Shown here: positions 1 through 7,512 of the stretch, one piece after another | Position numbering within the stretch: position 1 is the first letter of the stretch | Layout of the letters: each line of letters opens with the position of its first letter | Assembly (NCBI GenBank): GCA_963933055.1 | Contig: CAWVSY010000048.1 | Span: 1-27,943, forward strand | Length of the DNA: 27,943 nt | Origin: Oleispira sp963933055 | GTDB lineage: Bacteria > Pseudomonadota > Gammaproteobacteria > Pseudomonadales > Oceanobacteraceae | Direction: 5' to 3' | The notes under the pieces: generated by a model | The model's input: only the letters and a program-made list of their open reading frames with translations | Told to the model about the DNA's origin: nothing | Database searches by the model: none | Program-made: the position numbers and the translations under genes

Positions 1-1066
1 AGCAACAGAAGAAGTTGCTGATTTCATGAAAGCGAATGGCGTGAAATGTGAAGCTTTAAACGGCGACATTCCACAAGCCCAGCGTGAACGTGTTGTCGAC
101 AAGCTTAAGCGTGGAACATTAGACATGATCGTAGCGACAGACGTTGCTGCACGTGGTCTAGATGTTGAGCGTATTTCTCACGTAATCAACTACGATATTC
201 CTTTTGATGCTGAATCTTACGTTCACCGTATTGGCCGTACTGGCCGTGCTGGACGTTCTGGTAAAGCGATCATGTTCGTACGTGGCCGTGAGCGCCGTAT
301 GCTTAGCACGATTGAGCGTACTACTCGCCAGCGTATCGAAGAAATGCCTTTACCAACAGCTAAAGACGTAAACGCGGTTCGTCGCGAACGTTTTAAAGCA
401 ACAGTAGAAGGTACTATCGGTAACCCTCAAGCGGTCATGTTTAAAGAAATGATCAACGAGCTTGTGACAGATAAAGAATTAGATGTTGTTGAAATTGCTT
501 CTGCATTAGCACACTTGGCACAGAACGGCATTCCATTATTCTTAAACGAAAATGAACGTGCTCGTCAACCACAGCGCGAACGTACAGAGCGTGAAGATCG
601 TGGTGACCGCCCACAACGTGAGCGTGCTCCTCGTAAGAGCCCTGGTGACGTTAGCACTAAAGCGATGCCACTTAAAGATAGCCCAGATGTTGATATGGTT
701 CGCTTCCGTATGGAAGTGGGTTACCAAGATGGCGTTAAGCCTGGCAACATCGTTGGCGCAATTGCAAACGAAGCGGATCTTGAAAGCAAGTTCATTGGCC
801 ACATCGAAATCTTTGACGATTTCTCTATGGTTGATTTACCAGACGGCATGCCAGAAACGGTTATGTCTAAGCTTAAAGCGACTCGCATTTGTGGTCAGCC
901 TTTGCACCTTCAAGTTGCCGACGGCGCTAAGCCAGTAAATCGCAAGCCACCATCAGGTCGTCCTGCTGGCGGTAACCGTCGCCCACGTCATGGTAACGAA
1001 GGCGGTGATCGTCGTCCAGGCGGACGCAGCGGTGGTGGTGATCGTCGTCCACGTCGTGATTCTTAA
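1..1066 (+). CDS. deaD: DEAD-box RNA helicase DeaD/CsdA, 3' part
   Basis: Cytoplasmic ATP-dependent RNA helicase that helps ribosome assembly and mRNA unwinding, especially in the cold. The gene enters from the left edge, so the N-terminal RecA domain with the Walker A and DEAD motifs is not visible. The reading frame runs from base 2. The second RecA domain is present, with motif V (ATDVAARGLDV, about fragment residues 45-55) and motif VI (HRIGRTGRAG, about 75-84). A DbpA-type RNA-binding domain follows at about residues 230-305 (it starts DMVRFRMEVG), then a Gly/Arg-rich tail to the TAA at 1064. The combination of a DbpA-type domain, a long linker and an RG tail is the DeaD layout rather than SrmB or RhlB. 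A strong terminator follows, so this is the end of its transcript. Confidence 0.93.
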   Translation, partial: ATEEVADFMKANGVKCEALNGDIPQAQRERVVDKLKRGTLDMIVATDVAARGLDVERISHVINYDIPFDAESYVHRIGRTGRAGRSGKAIMFVRGRERRMLSTIERTTRQRIEEMPLPTAKDVNAVRRERFKATVEGTIGNPQAVMFKEMINELVTDKELDVVEIASALAHLAQNGIPLFLNENERARQPQRERTEREDRGDRPQRERAPRKSPGDVSTKAMPLKDSPDVDMVRFRMEVGYQDGVKPGNIVGAIANEADLESKFIGHIEIFDDFSMVDLPDGMPETVMSKLKATRICGQPLHLQVADGAKPVNRKPPSGRPAGGNRRPRHGNEGGDRRPGGRSGGGDRRPRRDS

Positions 1067-1125
1067 TATTAATTAAGAACCATGGCGACAGCTAACCTGT
1101 AACGGAATTAGCTGACGATGAAAAG

Positions 1126-1160
1126 AAAGCCTGCATCTTGAAAGAGATGCGGGCTTTTTT
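1126..1160 (+). terminator. Rho-independent terminator after deaD
   Basis: A 13-bp stem (AAAGCCTGCATCT pairing with AGATGCGGGCTTT, one G-T wobble) with a 6-nt loop is followed by a T run. It lies 60 bases after the deaD stop. Confidence 0.9.
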
Positions 1161-1202
1161 GTGTCTGTGATAAGCTAATGCCTTTCCTATACAACGGCCC
1201 AT

Positions 1203-1366
1203 TATTGGGTATTTATTCCGCAAAACGGCGTAAATACGTACTCGATACATCCATGTATCTCACCCTACGGGCAGCAAGCTGTGCAAAACTTGCTCCTGCA
1301 GTTTTGTCCCTGTAGCCTTAGCTAAAACATCCATGTTTTAGATATTTGCTACACAATTACCCAATA
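1203..1366. repeat. Composite intergenic repeat built of hairpins
   Basis: This gene-free stretch is bounded by a 9-bp inverted repeat (TATTGGGTA at 1203-1211 and TACCCAATA at 1358-1366). Inside are four dyads in a row: GTATTTA/TAAATAC at 1209-1237 with a nested CCG/CGG; GATACATCCATGTATC at 1244-1259; CAAAACT/AGTTTTG at 1284-1306; and CTAAAACATCCATGTTTTAG at 1322-1341. Two of them share the same centre, ACATCCATGT, although their outer arms differ. That pattern suits a mobile or multi-copy intergenic element better than a promoter. No coding frame was seen in it. Only one copy is in the window, so repetition in the genome is inferred. Confidence 0.6.
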
Positions 1367-1407
1367 TTAGACCTTTAATCTATTTAAATTAGGCAGAACA
1401 ACGTTCC

Positions 1408-3918
1408 ATGAGTGCATTAACCCCAGAACAGTTATCCATTGTCCATCACCAACAAGGTCATGCGCGTGTTATTGCCGTGGCAGGGGCAGGAAAAACAACG
1501 ACTCTGGTGCACTTTATACAGCAGCGTTTATTAGCCGGCAGCAACCCTAAGCGCATGTTGGTTTTGATGTATAACAAAGCCGCGCAAACAGATTTCCAAA
1601 TTAAACTTCAGCAAGTCATTAGCCAGCCTTGCCAGCAAACGGGCATTCAGCATTTTGGCGCATTACCTGATGTGAGAACCTTCCACGCGCTGGGTTTCAA
1701 AATCTATCACCGTTTAATCAGCCAAGGCCATCTGCCAGGAATTCAGCAAGATCTCATTAATGCCGGTGAAATGGATGGTGTGGTATGGAGGCTGCTGCAA
1801 CAAGTCGCCGCTAGCCAAGGCTTAGAAGATACTCGCCAAGACATACTTTCCCAGCGTAAAAAATGGGTAGAGCCAGCCGTCGCGTTTATCGACTTAGTTA
1901 AATCCGATCTGCTGAGCGCAGGGGATATGTTTGAAGAATCGGAACTGCCGCAGCAATGCCAAATCTTTATCGAAACCTTTGAGCGCTTTGAGCAATGGCG
2001 CAAAGAACATAACCGCATTACGTTTTCCGACATGTTGTACGACCCTTGTATGCTATTCAAGCAGCGTCCAGAAATCGCTGAACAGTTTTCTGGTCACATG
2101 GAATGGATCTTGGTTGACGAATACCAAGACGTAAACGGCATTCAGCAATTTCTATTACAGATATTGCACGGTGCGGGTGGTTATCAAGGTAAGGGTCAGG
2201 TGATGGTGATTGGTGACGCCGACCAAACCATTTATGAATTCCGTGGTTCGAAGCCCGAATACATAACCAAAGAATTTGAAAAAGCGTTTAATACGCCCGA
2301 TGCGTCAGGAGTAGAGCTGCAAACAACCCATACCAGTTATCAGTTACCGCATACGTTTCGTTACGGCCATAAATTGTCGTTATTAGCGAACCAAGTGATT
2401 GGTGAAAACCAAGATCGCGAAGATGTGCTGTGTTTATCGCACCCAACAACGCCGAATACGCGCATTCACTTGCAGCACCACAGCGATTACAGTCAGCAGG
2501 TTCTGAGCTTATTAAAAGAGCTAGCTGAAAAACGCCCACTCGAAGACGTTGCCATATTAAACAGATTGTGGGGCATCAGTGCGCCGATCGAACTGGCTTT
2601 ATTGCAAGAAGATATGCCGTATCAACTTGATCATTCGCAAACCGTGCTTGATCGCTTTGAATTGCAAATATTCTGGATTCTATTTGAAATCGCCAGTGAT
2701 AATTTTAAAAAGCGTAATCGCCGTCAGCGCAAAGCGGCTTGGTTAACCTTATTAACGCAACCGTTTCCAAAAGTGAAACGTGCTTTATTAGAAGACATGG
2801 CAGAAAGTATTAGCCAACACGATAGTGATTTAAGCCAAGCATTATGGGATGCAATTCCAAAAGATATTTCTAAATGGCAACGCCAGCAACTAGAAGATCG
2901 TGGGCAGGTTATCGAAGCTGCTGAAATGGCGTCTACCGAATTAGTAAAAGGAAATGAAGCTAGCGGTATTACACAAAGCCATACCCCTAGTAGTCATACA
3001 AAGAAGAGAGAACTTAAAGCGTGGCAGTTGGCCCAGCAATACATTAATTCCACAGATTTATACGAAGGCATAAAAGACTCAGCATTCTCTGCCCAGCAAA
3101 TAGAAGATCGCAGCGAAACGATTAAAGCGTTTGTGAGCTTTTTACGAGTCACCAATAAACCCGCTAATCAGATTTTCGATTATCTACACGAATTGAAGCA
3201 ACGCCACCAGAATAAACAAAGCTCGGGCGTGCGGATAACCTCAATTCATAAAGCGAAAGGCTTAGAATGGCCTGTTGTAATTATCCCTGCACTTTCTGCG
3301 CGTTATTATCCCTACGAAGCTGAAGGCACGTTTACGACCAAAAGCAGTGAAGAAAGTGAGCGTCGATTATTTTATGTCGCGATGACCCGAGCCAAAGAAG
3401 ATTTGTATTTAATCGCGCCGCCTACTTGGAATAGCGCACAGAAAAATAAAAAAACTCAAGAAGAGTCACAGCAAGCTAAGAACTGGCCCAGTAAATTTCT
3501 ACGCGAAGCCGACTTTAATTTATGCAATCAAGTAGGTGAGTTAATCGAGTCGGGCGAAGTATTATCAGAGCCTAAAGAACTGGAAGCGATTCAAGTTAAG
3601 AAAAGTAAAAGCTTAATTGAACGCTATAGCGATAAAATTCAGTTTGAATTACCTATTACGCTAACTTTAAGGCGCGAGAAATTAGAGTCTACGAAAGGCT
3701 CTAATAGTACTGGCTCAGGAATATCGTCTGCGAAAAAATACGAATTAGAAGATGATGACGCCGAATATCAAAAAGGCCAATGGCTAGTGCATGGCAAACT
3801 CGGTAAAGGACGCGTTATTCGTGACGAAAAGAAATACGTCACAATTTATTTCAGCGCCGATAAAAAAGAACGTAAATTGGATAAGAAAATTGCAGGGCCT
3901 TGGCTGTCCGAGGTTTGA
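1408..3918 (+). CDS. UvrD/Rep-family superfamily 1 DNA helicase
   Basis: ATP-driven 3'-5' DNA helicase of superfamily 1, expected to act in DNA repair or replication restart. In its 836 residues I see motif I (GAGKTT, 26-31), motif II (DEYQDV, 237-242), motif III (GDADQTIYEFRGS, from 269), a QLPHTFR motif IV region, motif V (TSIHKAKGLEW, from 611) and motif VI (RRLFYVAMTRA, from 652). The last 50 residues (QWLVHGKLGKGRVI and on) resemble the small C-terminal beta domain found at the end of UvrD and PcrA. It is longer than E. coli UvrD (720 aa), with extra sequence between motifs IV and V and after motif VI. The ATG at 1408 is the first in frame and the ribosome site is weak. It is transcribed alone after the repeat element. 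It is not clearly UvrD, Rep or PcrA, so no symbol is given. Confidence 0.88.
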   Translation: MSALTPEQLSIVHHQQGHARVIAVAGAGKTTTLVHFIQQRLLAGSNPKRMLVLMYNKAAQTDFQIKLQQVISQPCQQTGIQHFGALPDVRTFHALGFKIYHRLISQGHLPGIQQDLINAGEMDGVVWRLLQQVAASQGLEDTRQDILSQRKKWVEPAVAFIDLVKSDLLSAGDMFEESELPQQCQIFIETFERFEQWRKEHNRITFSDMLYDPCMLFKQRPEIAEQFSGHMEWILVDEYQDVNGIQQFLLQILHGAGGYQGKGQVMVIGDADQTIYEFRGSKPEYITKEFEKAFNTPDASGVELQTTHTSYQLPHTFRYGHKLSLLANQVIGENQDREDVLCLSHPTTPNTRIHLQHHSDYSQQVLSLLKELAEKRPLEDVAILNRLWGISAPIELALLQEDMPYQLDHSQTVLDRFELQIFWILFEIASDNFKKRNRRQRKAAWLTLLTQPFPKVKRALLEDMAESISQHDSDLSQALWDAIPKDISKWQRQQLEDRGQVIEAAEMASTELVKGNEASGITQSHTPSSHTKKRELKAWQLAQQYINSTDLYEGIKDSAFSAQQIEDRSETIKAFVSFLRVTNKPANQIFDYLHELKQRHQNKQSSGVRITSIHKAKGLEWPVVIIPALSARYYPYEAEGTFTTKSSEESERRLFYVAMTRAKEDLYLIAPPTWNSAQKNKKTQEESQQAKNWPSKFLREADFNLCNQVGELIESGEVLSEPKELEAIQVKKSKSLIERYSDKIQFELPITLTLRREKLESTKGSNSTGSGISSAKKYELEDDDAEYQKGQWLVHGKLGKGRVIRDEKKYVTIYFSADKKERKLDKKIAGPWLSEV

Positions 3919-4003
3919 GTATCTAAGATCGATGTATAACGTTGCTAATGTCATGAGAATAACAACGTGCTATGAAAAATGTGAAGCAGAGTCTCAGATA
4001 CTC
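3917..4003. repeat. Nested inverted repeat after the helicase gene
   Basis: GAGTATCT at 3917-3924 (overlapping the helicase stop codon) is repeated inverted as AGATACTC at 3996-4003. Inside it ACGTTG (from about 3939) pairs with CAACGT (from about 3962). The long loops and lack of a T run make it a poor terminator. It marks the boundary between the helicase and the AT-rich accessory patch. Function unknown. Confidence 0.35.
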
Positions 4004-4043
4004 ATTAGAAATATGATAAATTAAAAAGTAAAGAGATGAAGTA

Positions 4044-4130
4044 ATGTTGCCAATTGATAAATTTGAAGCCTCATACTCTACTAAAGATAGATTACCACTT
4101 GAGCAGATAGACGAAGTTTATGATCGATAA
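4044..4130 (+). pseudogene. 5' end of the SUKH-like gene, cut off by TAA
   Basis: An ATG at 4044 has a good ribosome site just upstream (AAGAGATGAAG) and opens 28 codons (MLPIDKFEASYSTKDRLPLE and on) that end at TAA 4128-4130. The frame is the same as that of the next gene (GTG at 4161, exactly 39 codons downstream). Reading through the TAA gives one continuous protein of about 233 residues. I read this as the original N-terminus of that gene, separated by a nonsense mutation, with GTG 4161 as a possible restart. Confidence 0.6.
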
Positions 4131-4160
4131 ATATTTGAATTATTTTCGAAAGGAAAAGAG

Positions 4161-4745
4161 GTGTTTTTTGAGCCATTGCGAAAAGATTTCCTTGAAATAT
4201 ATAAATTTTTAATTGAAAAATGTTCAGATCTGTATTTGGTGGAAATGCTTGTTGATGGTGAATACTTACATTCTTGGGCCTTAGCGACAGCAAATACATA
4301 CCTTAAATCGCATATTCCGTTTGGATATAGATTGAATAACGTTAGTATCTCCGAGGAGGACTTTTATGAAGCTCTACCAGAGTTTTTGAGGCCCTTCTAT
4401 TATGCGTTAAATGGATTTGACATTGATTTTAATCCATTTTCTAGAATTGAGTATTCTGGTTTTCTACGCTCAATGAGTAACTGGCCTTCTGTCGATGAAT
4501 CATTAAATGACAGGGCTTCACAAAAGGCTATGAGTCAATATGTAAAACAACATTACCCTGATAGCGATTTAAGGGTAATTTGTTTTGGTTTACAAGAAGA
4601 TGCCTTAGTTATCGATGTGGAAAATCAATATCCAGGTTTATTTCAAGTGAAAAGTAATCCAATTCGTTTTGAGATGCTTGATAAGCCAGTTGATTATATT
4701 ACTGATATATTTTTCGAAAATTTTCCTGAGATAAATCGAAAATGA
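4161..4745 (+). CDS. SUKH-like (SMI1/KNR4-type) putative immunity protein
   Basis: 194 residues if started at GTG 4161, which has an AAGGA six bases upstream. It probably began at 4044 before an in-frame TAA arose. The pattern LPEFLRPFYYALNGFDI (about 74-90) resembles the conserved LP-x-FY-NG core of SUKH proteins. The later CFGLQEDALVIDVEN segment resembles their glycine-aspartate beta strands. SUKH proteins are common immunity proteins against polymorphic toxins, usually cytoplasmic. No toxin gene is intact nearby. The gene is AT-rich compared with the helicase before it. The family call is by eye and tentative. Without the first 39 residues it may be non-functional. Confidence 0.45.
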   Translation: MFFEPLRKDFLEIYKFLIEKCSDLYLVEMLVDGEYLHSWALATANTYLKSHIPFGYRLNNVSISEEDFYEALPEFLRPFYYALNGFDIDFNPFSRIEYSGFLRSMSNWPSVDESLNDRASQKAMSQYVKQHYPDSDLRVICFGLQEDALVIDVENQYPGLFQVKSNPIRFEMLDKPVDYITDIFFENFPEINRK

Positions 4746-4750
4746 AAAGA

Positions 4751-4790
4751 ATGTCATTGCCTTCTTTTATCAATTAAAGAAATAATTTTA
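4751..4790 (+). repeat. Remnant copy of the 3' end of the 205-aa gene
   Basis: These 40 bases match 5476-5515 at 34 of 40 positions, with no gaps. Both copies encode FYQLKK followed by TAA and then TTTTA. Here no open gene leads into it, so it is the stranded 3' end of a paralogue of the gene at 4893-5510. Confidence 0.65.
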
Positions 4791-4791
4791 A

Positions 4792-4893
4792 ATTTTCATC
4801 AACGCTCTAACATTAACAGTCTGGCTGAATAAAGATGCTGCAGGTAATACATTCGTGAAAAATGTTCATTTGGGATATATCGGTAAACAATAA
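4792..4893 (+). pseudogene. Orphan C-terminal coding tail overlapping next start
   Basis: From just after a stop at 4789-4791 a frame without ATG, GTG or TTG near its beginning runs to TAA 4891-4893. Its protein-like end reads VWLNKDAAGNTFVKNVHLGY followed by IGKQ. The final TAA shares its last A with the ATG of the next gene (TAATG), a layout typical of translationally coupled genes. I infer the last part of a lost upstream gene that was once paired with the 205-aa gene. Short length makes this uncertain. Confidence 0.4.
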
Positions 4894-5510
4894 TGAAAAA
4901 ATTTGATATCAATTATCTGAACAGAGTAGATTGTGCGCACGCAGCAATGTTGGATTACATTGATGGATGGATGCCTCTCGATGCTAATATTGAGTTTCCT
5001 TATACTCAAGAAAACCTTAGTGAAAGGTCTATTTATATTAAGTTGGCATACATCAAAGATAGATTAATTCCAATCTTTGAAGGCGCTCCACCAGGACTTG
5101 GATTGGGGATGGGCTATGACATTGATGGATACTTTGAAAATGACTGGATGCCAGAAGAGCACATAGAATGGTTTGAAACCGGAGCGTTTTACGCAGTCGA
5201 AACCCCTGAAACAATGACGCCTTATAAGTTGGTAATGTATTCACGGGAAGAAACCGCCGGTTGGTTTTGTCTGTGTCTTGAATTGTTCTTTATTTGTGTG
5301 CCCGAACTCACTGAGCGCTTAAAAACGTTACAAAGTCGATTTTACGATGTGGATTTAGTAAAGGCCAACTTAATGAAAAAGCTGCGTGGTGAACTGCCGT
5401 GGGACTCAGGCCCTTGCGGTGAATATTCTCAAGAAGATCTTAAAATTTGGAATACAGTTGACCAGCGATTACTGGATACTATTGACTCCTTTTATCAATT
5501 GAAGAAATAA
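4893..5510 (+). CDS. Hypothetical protein, 205 aa, in immunity-like patch
   Basis: I do not recognise this protein. It has 205 residues, is acidic and rich in Trp and Tyr, and has no clear signal peptide, although a short hydrophobic stretch (WFCLCLELFFICV) lies about residues 126-138. The glycine-rich segment PPGLGLGMGYDIDG sits about residues 67-80. The start ATG overlaps the stop of an orphan coding tail (TAATG). Its own ribosome site is weak, which suggests past translational coupling to an upstream partner. A remnant of a second copy of its 3' end sits at 4751-4790. The position beside a SUKH-like gene and the size fit an immunity-type or other accessory protein; this is inference from context. 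Confidence 0.6.
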   Translation: MKKFDINYLNRVDCAHAAMLDYIDGWMPLDANIEFPYTQENLSERSIYIKLAYIKDRLIPIFEGAPPGLGLGMGYDIDGYFENDWMPEEHIEWFETGAFYAVETPETMTPYKLVMYSREETAGWFCLCLELFFICVPELTERLKTLQSRFYDVDLVKANLMKKLRGELPWDSGPCGEYSQEDLKIWNTVDQRLLDTIDSFYQLKK

Positions 5511-5515
5511 TTTTA
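5476..5515 (+). repeat. 3' end of the 205-aa gene, duplicated at 4751
   Basis: Partner of the 40-base repeat at 4751-4790 (34/40 identical). It covers the last codons, the TAA and five bases beyond. Confidence 0.65.
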
Positions 5516-5571
5516 GACAGTTATTATAATTAAGTTAAGATGAGGGGCTTGTCACCGACTCCTATGCTGTA

Positions 5572-5586
5572 AAGGAAAATCTTATC
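5572..5586 (+). promoter_or_regulatory. Ribosome site pointing to an ATC start
   Basis: AAGGA at 5572-5576 is followed after seven bases by ATC (5584-5586). That ATC is in frame with the peptidase gene nine codons before its first ATG. No ribosome site precedes the ATG at 5611. Starting at 5584 would give a proper signal peptide (I/M-K-S-L-S-R, then a hydrophobic run). The true start may therefore be a rare non-AUG codon. Confidence 0.4.
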
Positions 5587-5610
5587 AAAAGCCTCTCTCG
5601 CATCCTATTC

Positions 5611-6846
5611 ATGCTATTCACATTCTTCTTATCAATAGAAGCCGTGTGGTTTAGTTGCGACTCTTATCAGCGTCAGCAGTTATTAGAAAGCCTTGGGCGT
5701 GACGATTTAGCACTTATTATTCAGCTTGATCCTTACTATCCGCTATTGCCTCAAATTTATCTGTTAAGACTCGAAGATCACGAACGCAGCATTGAAGAGA
5801 TGCAGCAAGAACGATTTGATAAAAGTTCAGAAACTAATAATTCAAAGAAGAATGTTCAAACACCGCTTAACTCTGATGCTAAAAGTCAGGAAGCCAATGA
5901 TTCTGAGGAAGGTTGGAAGGTTGCGGGCAAACGCTACGCGGCAAAGATGTTATGCCATAAGCCAAAGACTCAAAACCTCGATAACGTGAAAAAACAGAAA
6001 ATCTATAAATGGATCGATGAAAAAGGTCGAACGCATTTTGGTGAAAAGCCTTCTCTGTCTAAGCAAAATTCAAATAATGAAGTCGAGGATTTAAGTAAAC
6101 AATACGCCTCACTTCAGCAGGAAGTAAAACTCACTATCGAATACCCGAACTGGGCAGGGGATAGTTTTATTGAAAGTGAGATTAAAAAACAGGGGAAAAT
6201 GGTTCACAAGGTATTGAGCCATTACGTGCCTAAAGTCTATCAGCGTCAGATAAACCTAAAAATAATCTTGTTTAAAGATGTGAAAGAATTTGATGCGCAT
6301 CGCGATGCACAAAAAGCCAATGCCCAGTGGGGGGCTTATTACAGTTCTGCGAGCAATAGCATCTATTTGCCGCGTTACCCTAATATCGAACAAACCATGG
6401 CCATTGCTCGCCATGAAATGACCCATGCGATGCTTGCAGGAATGATAGGGCCTGTGCCTGTGTGGTTGAATGAAGGCTTGGCTGAATATATGGAAAGCTT
6501 CAGCTGGCAAATGAATACGGCGATTGCTCAGCCGAGATTTGACCAATATGGACGATTGGAGAATGCCAGTATGAAAAACTTAGCGGCGACAGAGCATCAA
6601 GATTTTTATGGTTCGAATCAAAGTACGAATTATCTGCAGGCTGGCGCTACCTTGTATTTTTTACTTGATCACCAAGCAGGGCGAGAATGGCTTAAGCGTA
6701 GTTTTGCTTTTTATGGCCAGAATCCGTGCCGAAAGGTAAGTGGTCATCAGCTATTTAGCCAGACTTATCCCGGTGGGATTGAGGGTGCTAGTGATAATTT
6801 CCAATCTTGGCTAAGCAAGGGTAAGTTTCCCTCGCATCGTTATTAA
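5611..6846 (+). CDS. Exported gluzincin-type metallopeptidase with DUF4124-like segment
   Basis: Predicted periplasmic or membrane-anchored zinc peptidase of the Peptidase_MA type. A hydrophobic N-terminus (MLFTFFLSIEAVWF) follows basic residues if the start is really at 5584. Next comes a charged linker with many Asn, Ser and Lys (about 60-125). A short DUF4124-like segment follows (IYKWIDEKGRTHFGEKP, about 130-147), typical of envelope proteins. The catalytic part has HEMTH (268-272) and the downstream glutamate in WLNEGLAEYME (Glu288), which together give the HExxH...E zinc site. Substrate unknown. The coordinates use the first ATG; the start is uncertain. It is transcribed just upstream of slyD but has its own spacing (74 bases), and no hairpin with a T run was seen between them. 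Confidence 0.78.
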   Translation: MLFTFFLSIEAVWFSCDSYQRQQLLESLGRDDLALIIQLDPYYPLLPQIYLLRLEDHERSIEEMQQERFDKSSETNNSKKNVQTPLNSDAKSQEANDSEEGWKVAGKRYAAKMLCHKPKTQNLDNVKKQKIYKWIDEKGRTHFGEKPSLSKQNSNNEVEDLSKQYASLQQEVKLTIEYPNWAGDSFIESEIKKQGKMVHKVLSHYVPKVYQRQINLKIILFKDVKEFDAHRDAQKANAQWGAYYSSASNSIYLPRYPNIEQTMAIARHEMTHAMLAGMIGPVPVWLNEGLAEYMESFSWQMNTAIAQPRFDQYGRLENASMKNLAATEHQDFYGSNQSTNYLQAGATLYFLLDHQAGREWLKRSFAFYGQNPCRKVSGHQLFSQTYPGGIEGASDNFQSWLSKGKFPSHRY

Positions 6847-6920
6847 TGCGCTCTTTTAATCGAAGGTGAGTTCTCTTACAATGACGGGCTAAATTATTAA
6901 CACTTATTGAGATCCGTCAT

Positions 6921-7403
6921 ATGACTATCGCAGCAAACAAAGTAGCAAGCATTCAATACACTGTATTGGACGAAGAAGGCCAAATCATCGATAGTTCTGA
7001 AGGCGGCGAGCCATTAGTATTTTTGGTAGGTGCACAGAACGTTATTCAGGGTCTTGAAGAAGCTCTTATCGGTAAAACAGTAGGCGAGCAGATCAAGACG
7101 ACTGTTGAACCAGCTAAAGCATACGGCGAATACAATCCTGAAGGCGTTCAAGAAGTGCCTATGGAAGCCTTCGAAGGCGTTGAAACGGTTGAGCCTGGTA
7201 TGGCTTTCACTGCTGAGACTGAGCAAGGTCCTATGAACTTGATCGTTACTGCTGTTGAAGACAACATGGTTACTGTTGATGGCAACCACCCTCTAGCGGG
7301 TAAGGCTTTGACTTTTGATGTAACAGTTGAAGCTGTTCGCGATGCAACTGATGAAGAAATGGCTCATGGCCACGTACATGGCGAAGGTGGTCATCAGCAC
7401 TAG
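6921..7403 (+). CDS. slyD: FKBP-type peptidyl-prolyl isomerase SlyD
   Basis: Cytoplasmic prolyl isomerase and chaperone that also binds nickel through a His-rich tail and helps hydrogenase or other metal-enzyme maturation. In 160 residues the FKBP half is split by the insert-in-flap chaperone domain (about residues 70-125). GAQNVIQGLEEALIGKTVGE (about 37-56) is the typical FKBP core, and GNHPLAGKALTFDVTVEAVR closes the fold. The tail HGHVHGEGGHQH is the metal-binding end. It is shorter than the Cys/His-rich tail of E. coli SlyD (196 aa). A terminator follows 60 bases downstream. Confidence 0.95.
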   Translation: MTIAANKVASIQYTVLDEEGQIIDSSEGGEPLVFLVGAQNVIQGLEEALIGKTVGEQIKTTVEPAKAYGEYNPEGVQEVPMEAFEGVETVEPGMAFTAETEQGPMNLIVTAVEDNMVTVDGNHPLAGKALTFDVTVEAVRDATDEEMAHGHVHGEGGHQH

Positions 7404-7465
7404 GCTGTTCTTATTACTTTTTAGTAATATAAACGCCTTGAGCTAGACAACTGAACGCAATAAAG

Positions 7466-7512
7466 AAGCCGCTTTAACACCCTTTTAGAGGATTATGTTG
7501 AGCGGCTTTTTT
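7466..7512 (+). terminator. Rho-independent terminator after slyD
   Basis: AAGCCGCT (7466-7473) pairs with AGCGGCTT, helped by an inner TAACA/TGTT step, and a run of T follows. The bases after the T run (GTGTCTG) are the same as after the deaD terminator. Confidence 0.88.

Noticed and set aside
552..938. Long open frame overlapping deaD in another frame
   Set aside because: It lies inside a strongly conserved helicase gene and encodes no recognisable protein; it is a shadow of repetitive codon use.
3791..4024. Plus-strand frame running off the helicase 3' end
   Set aside because: Most of it is the helicase C-terminus in the wrong frame, and the remainder has no recognisable features.
3917..4043. 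Possible integron attC site between the helicase and the SUKH-like gene
   Set aside because: Inverted repeats are present, but the conserved GTTRRRY and RYYYAAC core sites are not, and no integron integrase is seen. The recombinase remnant at 25.1 kb is of P2 type.
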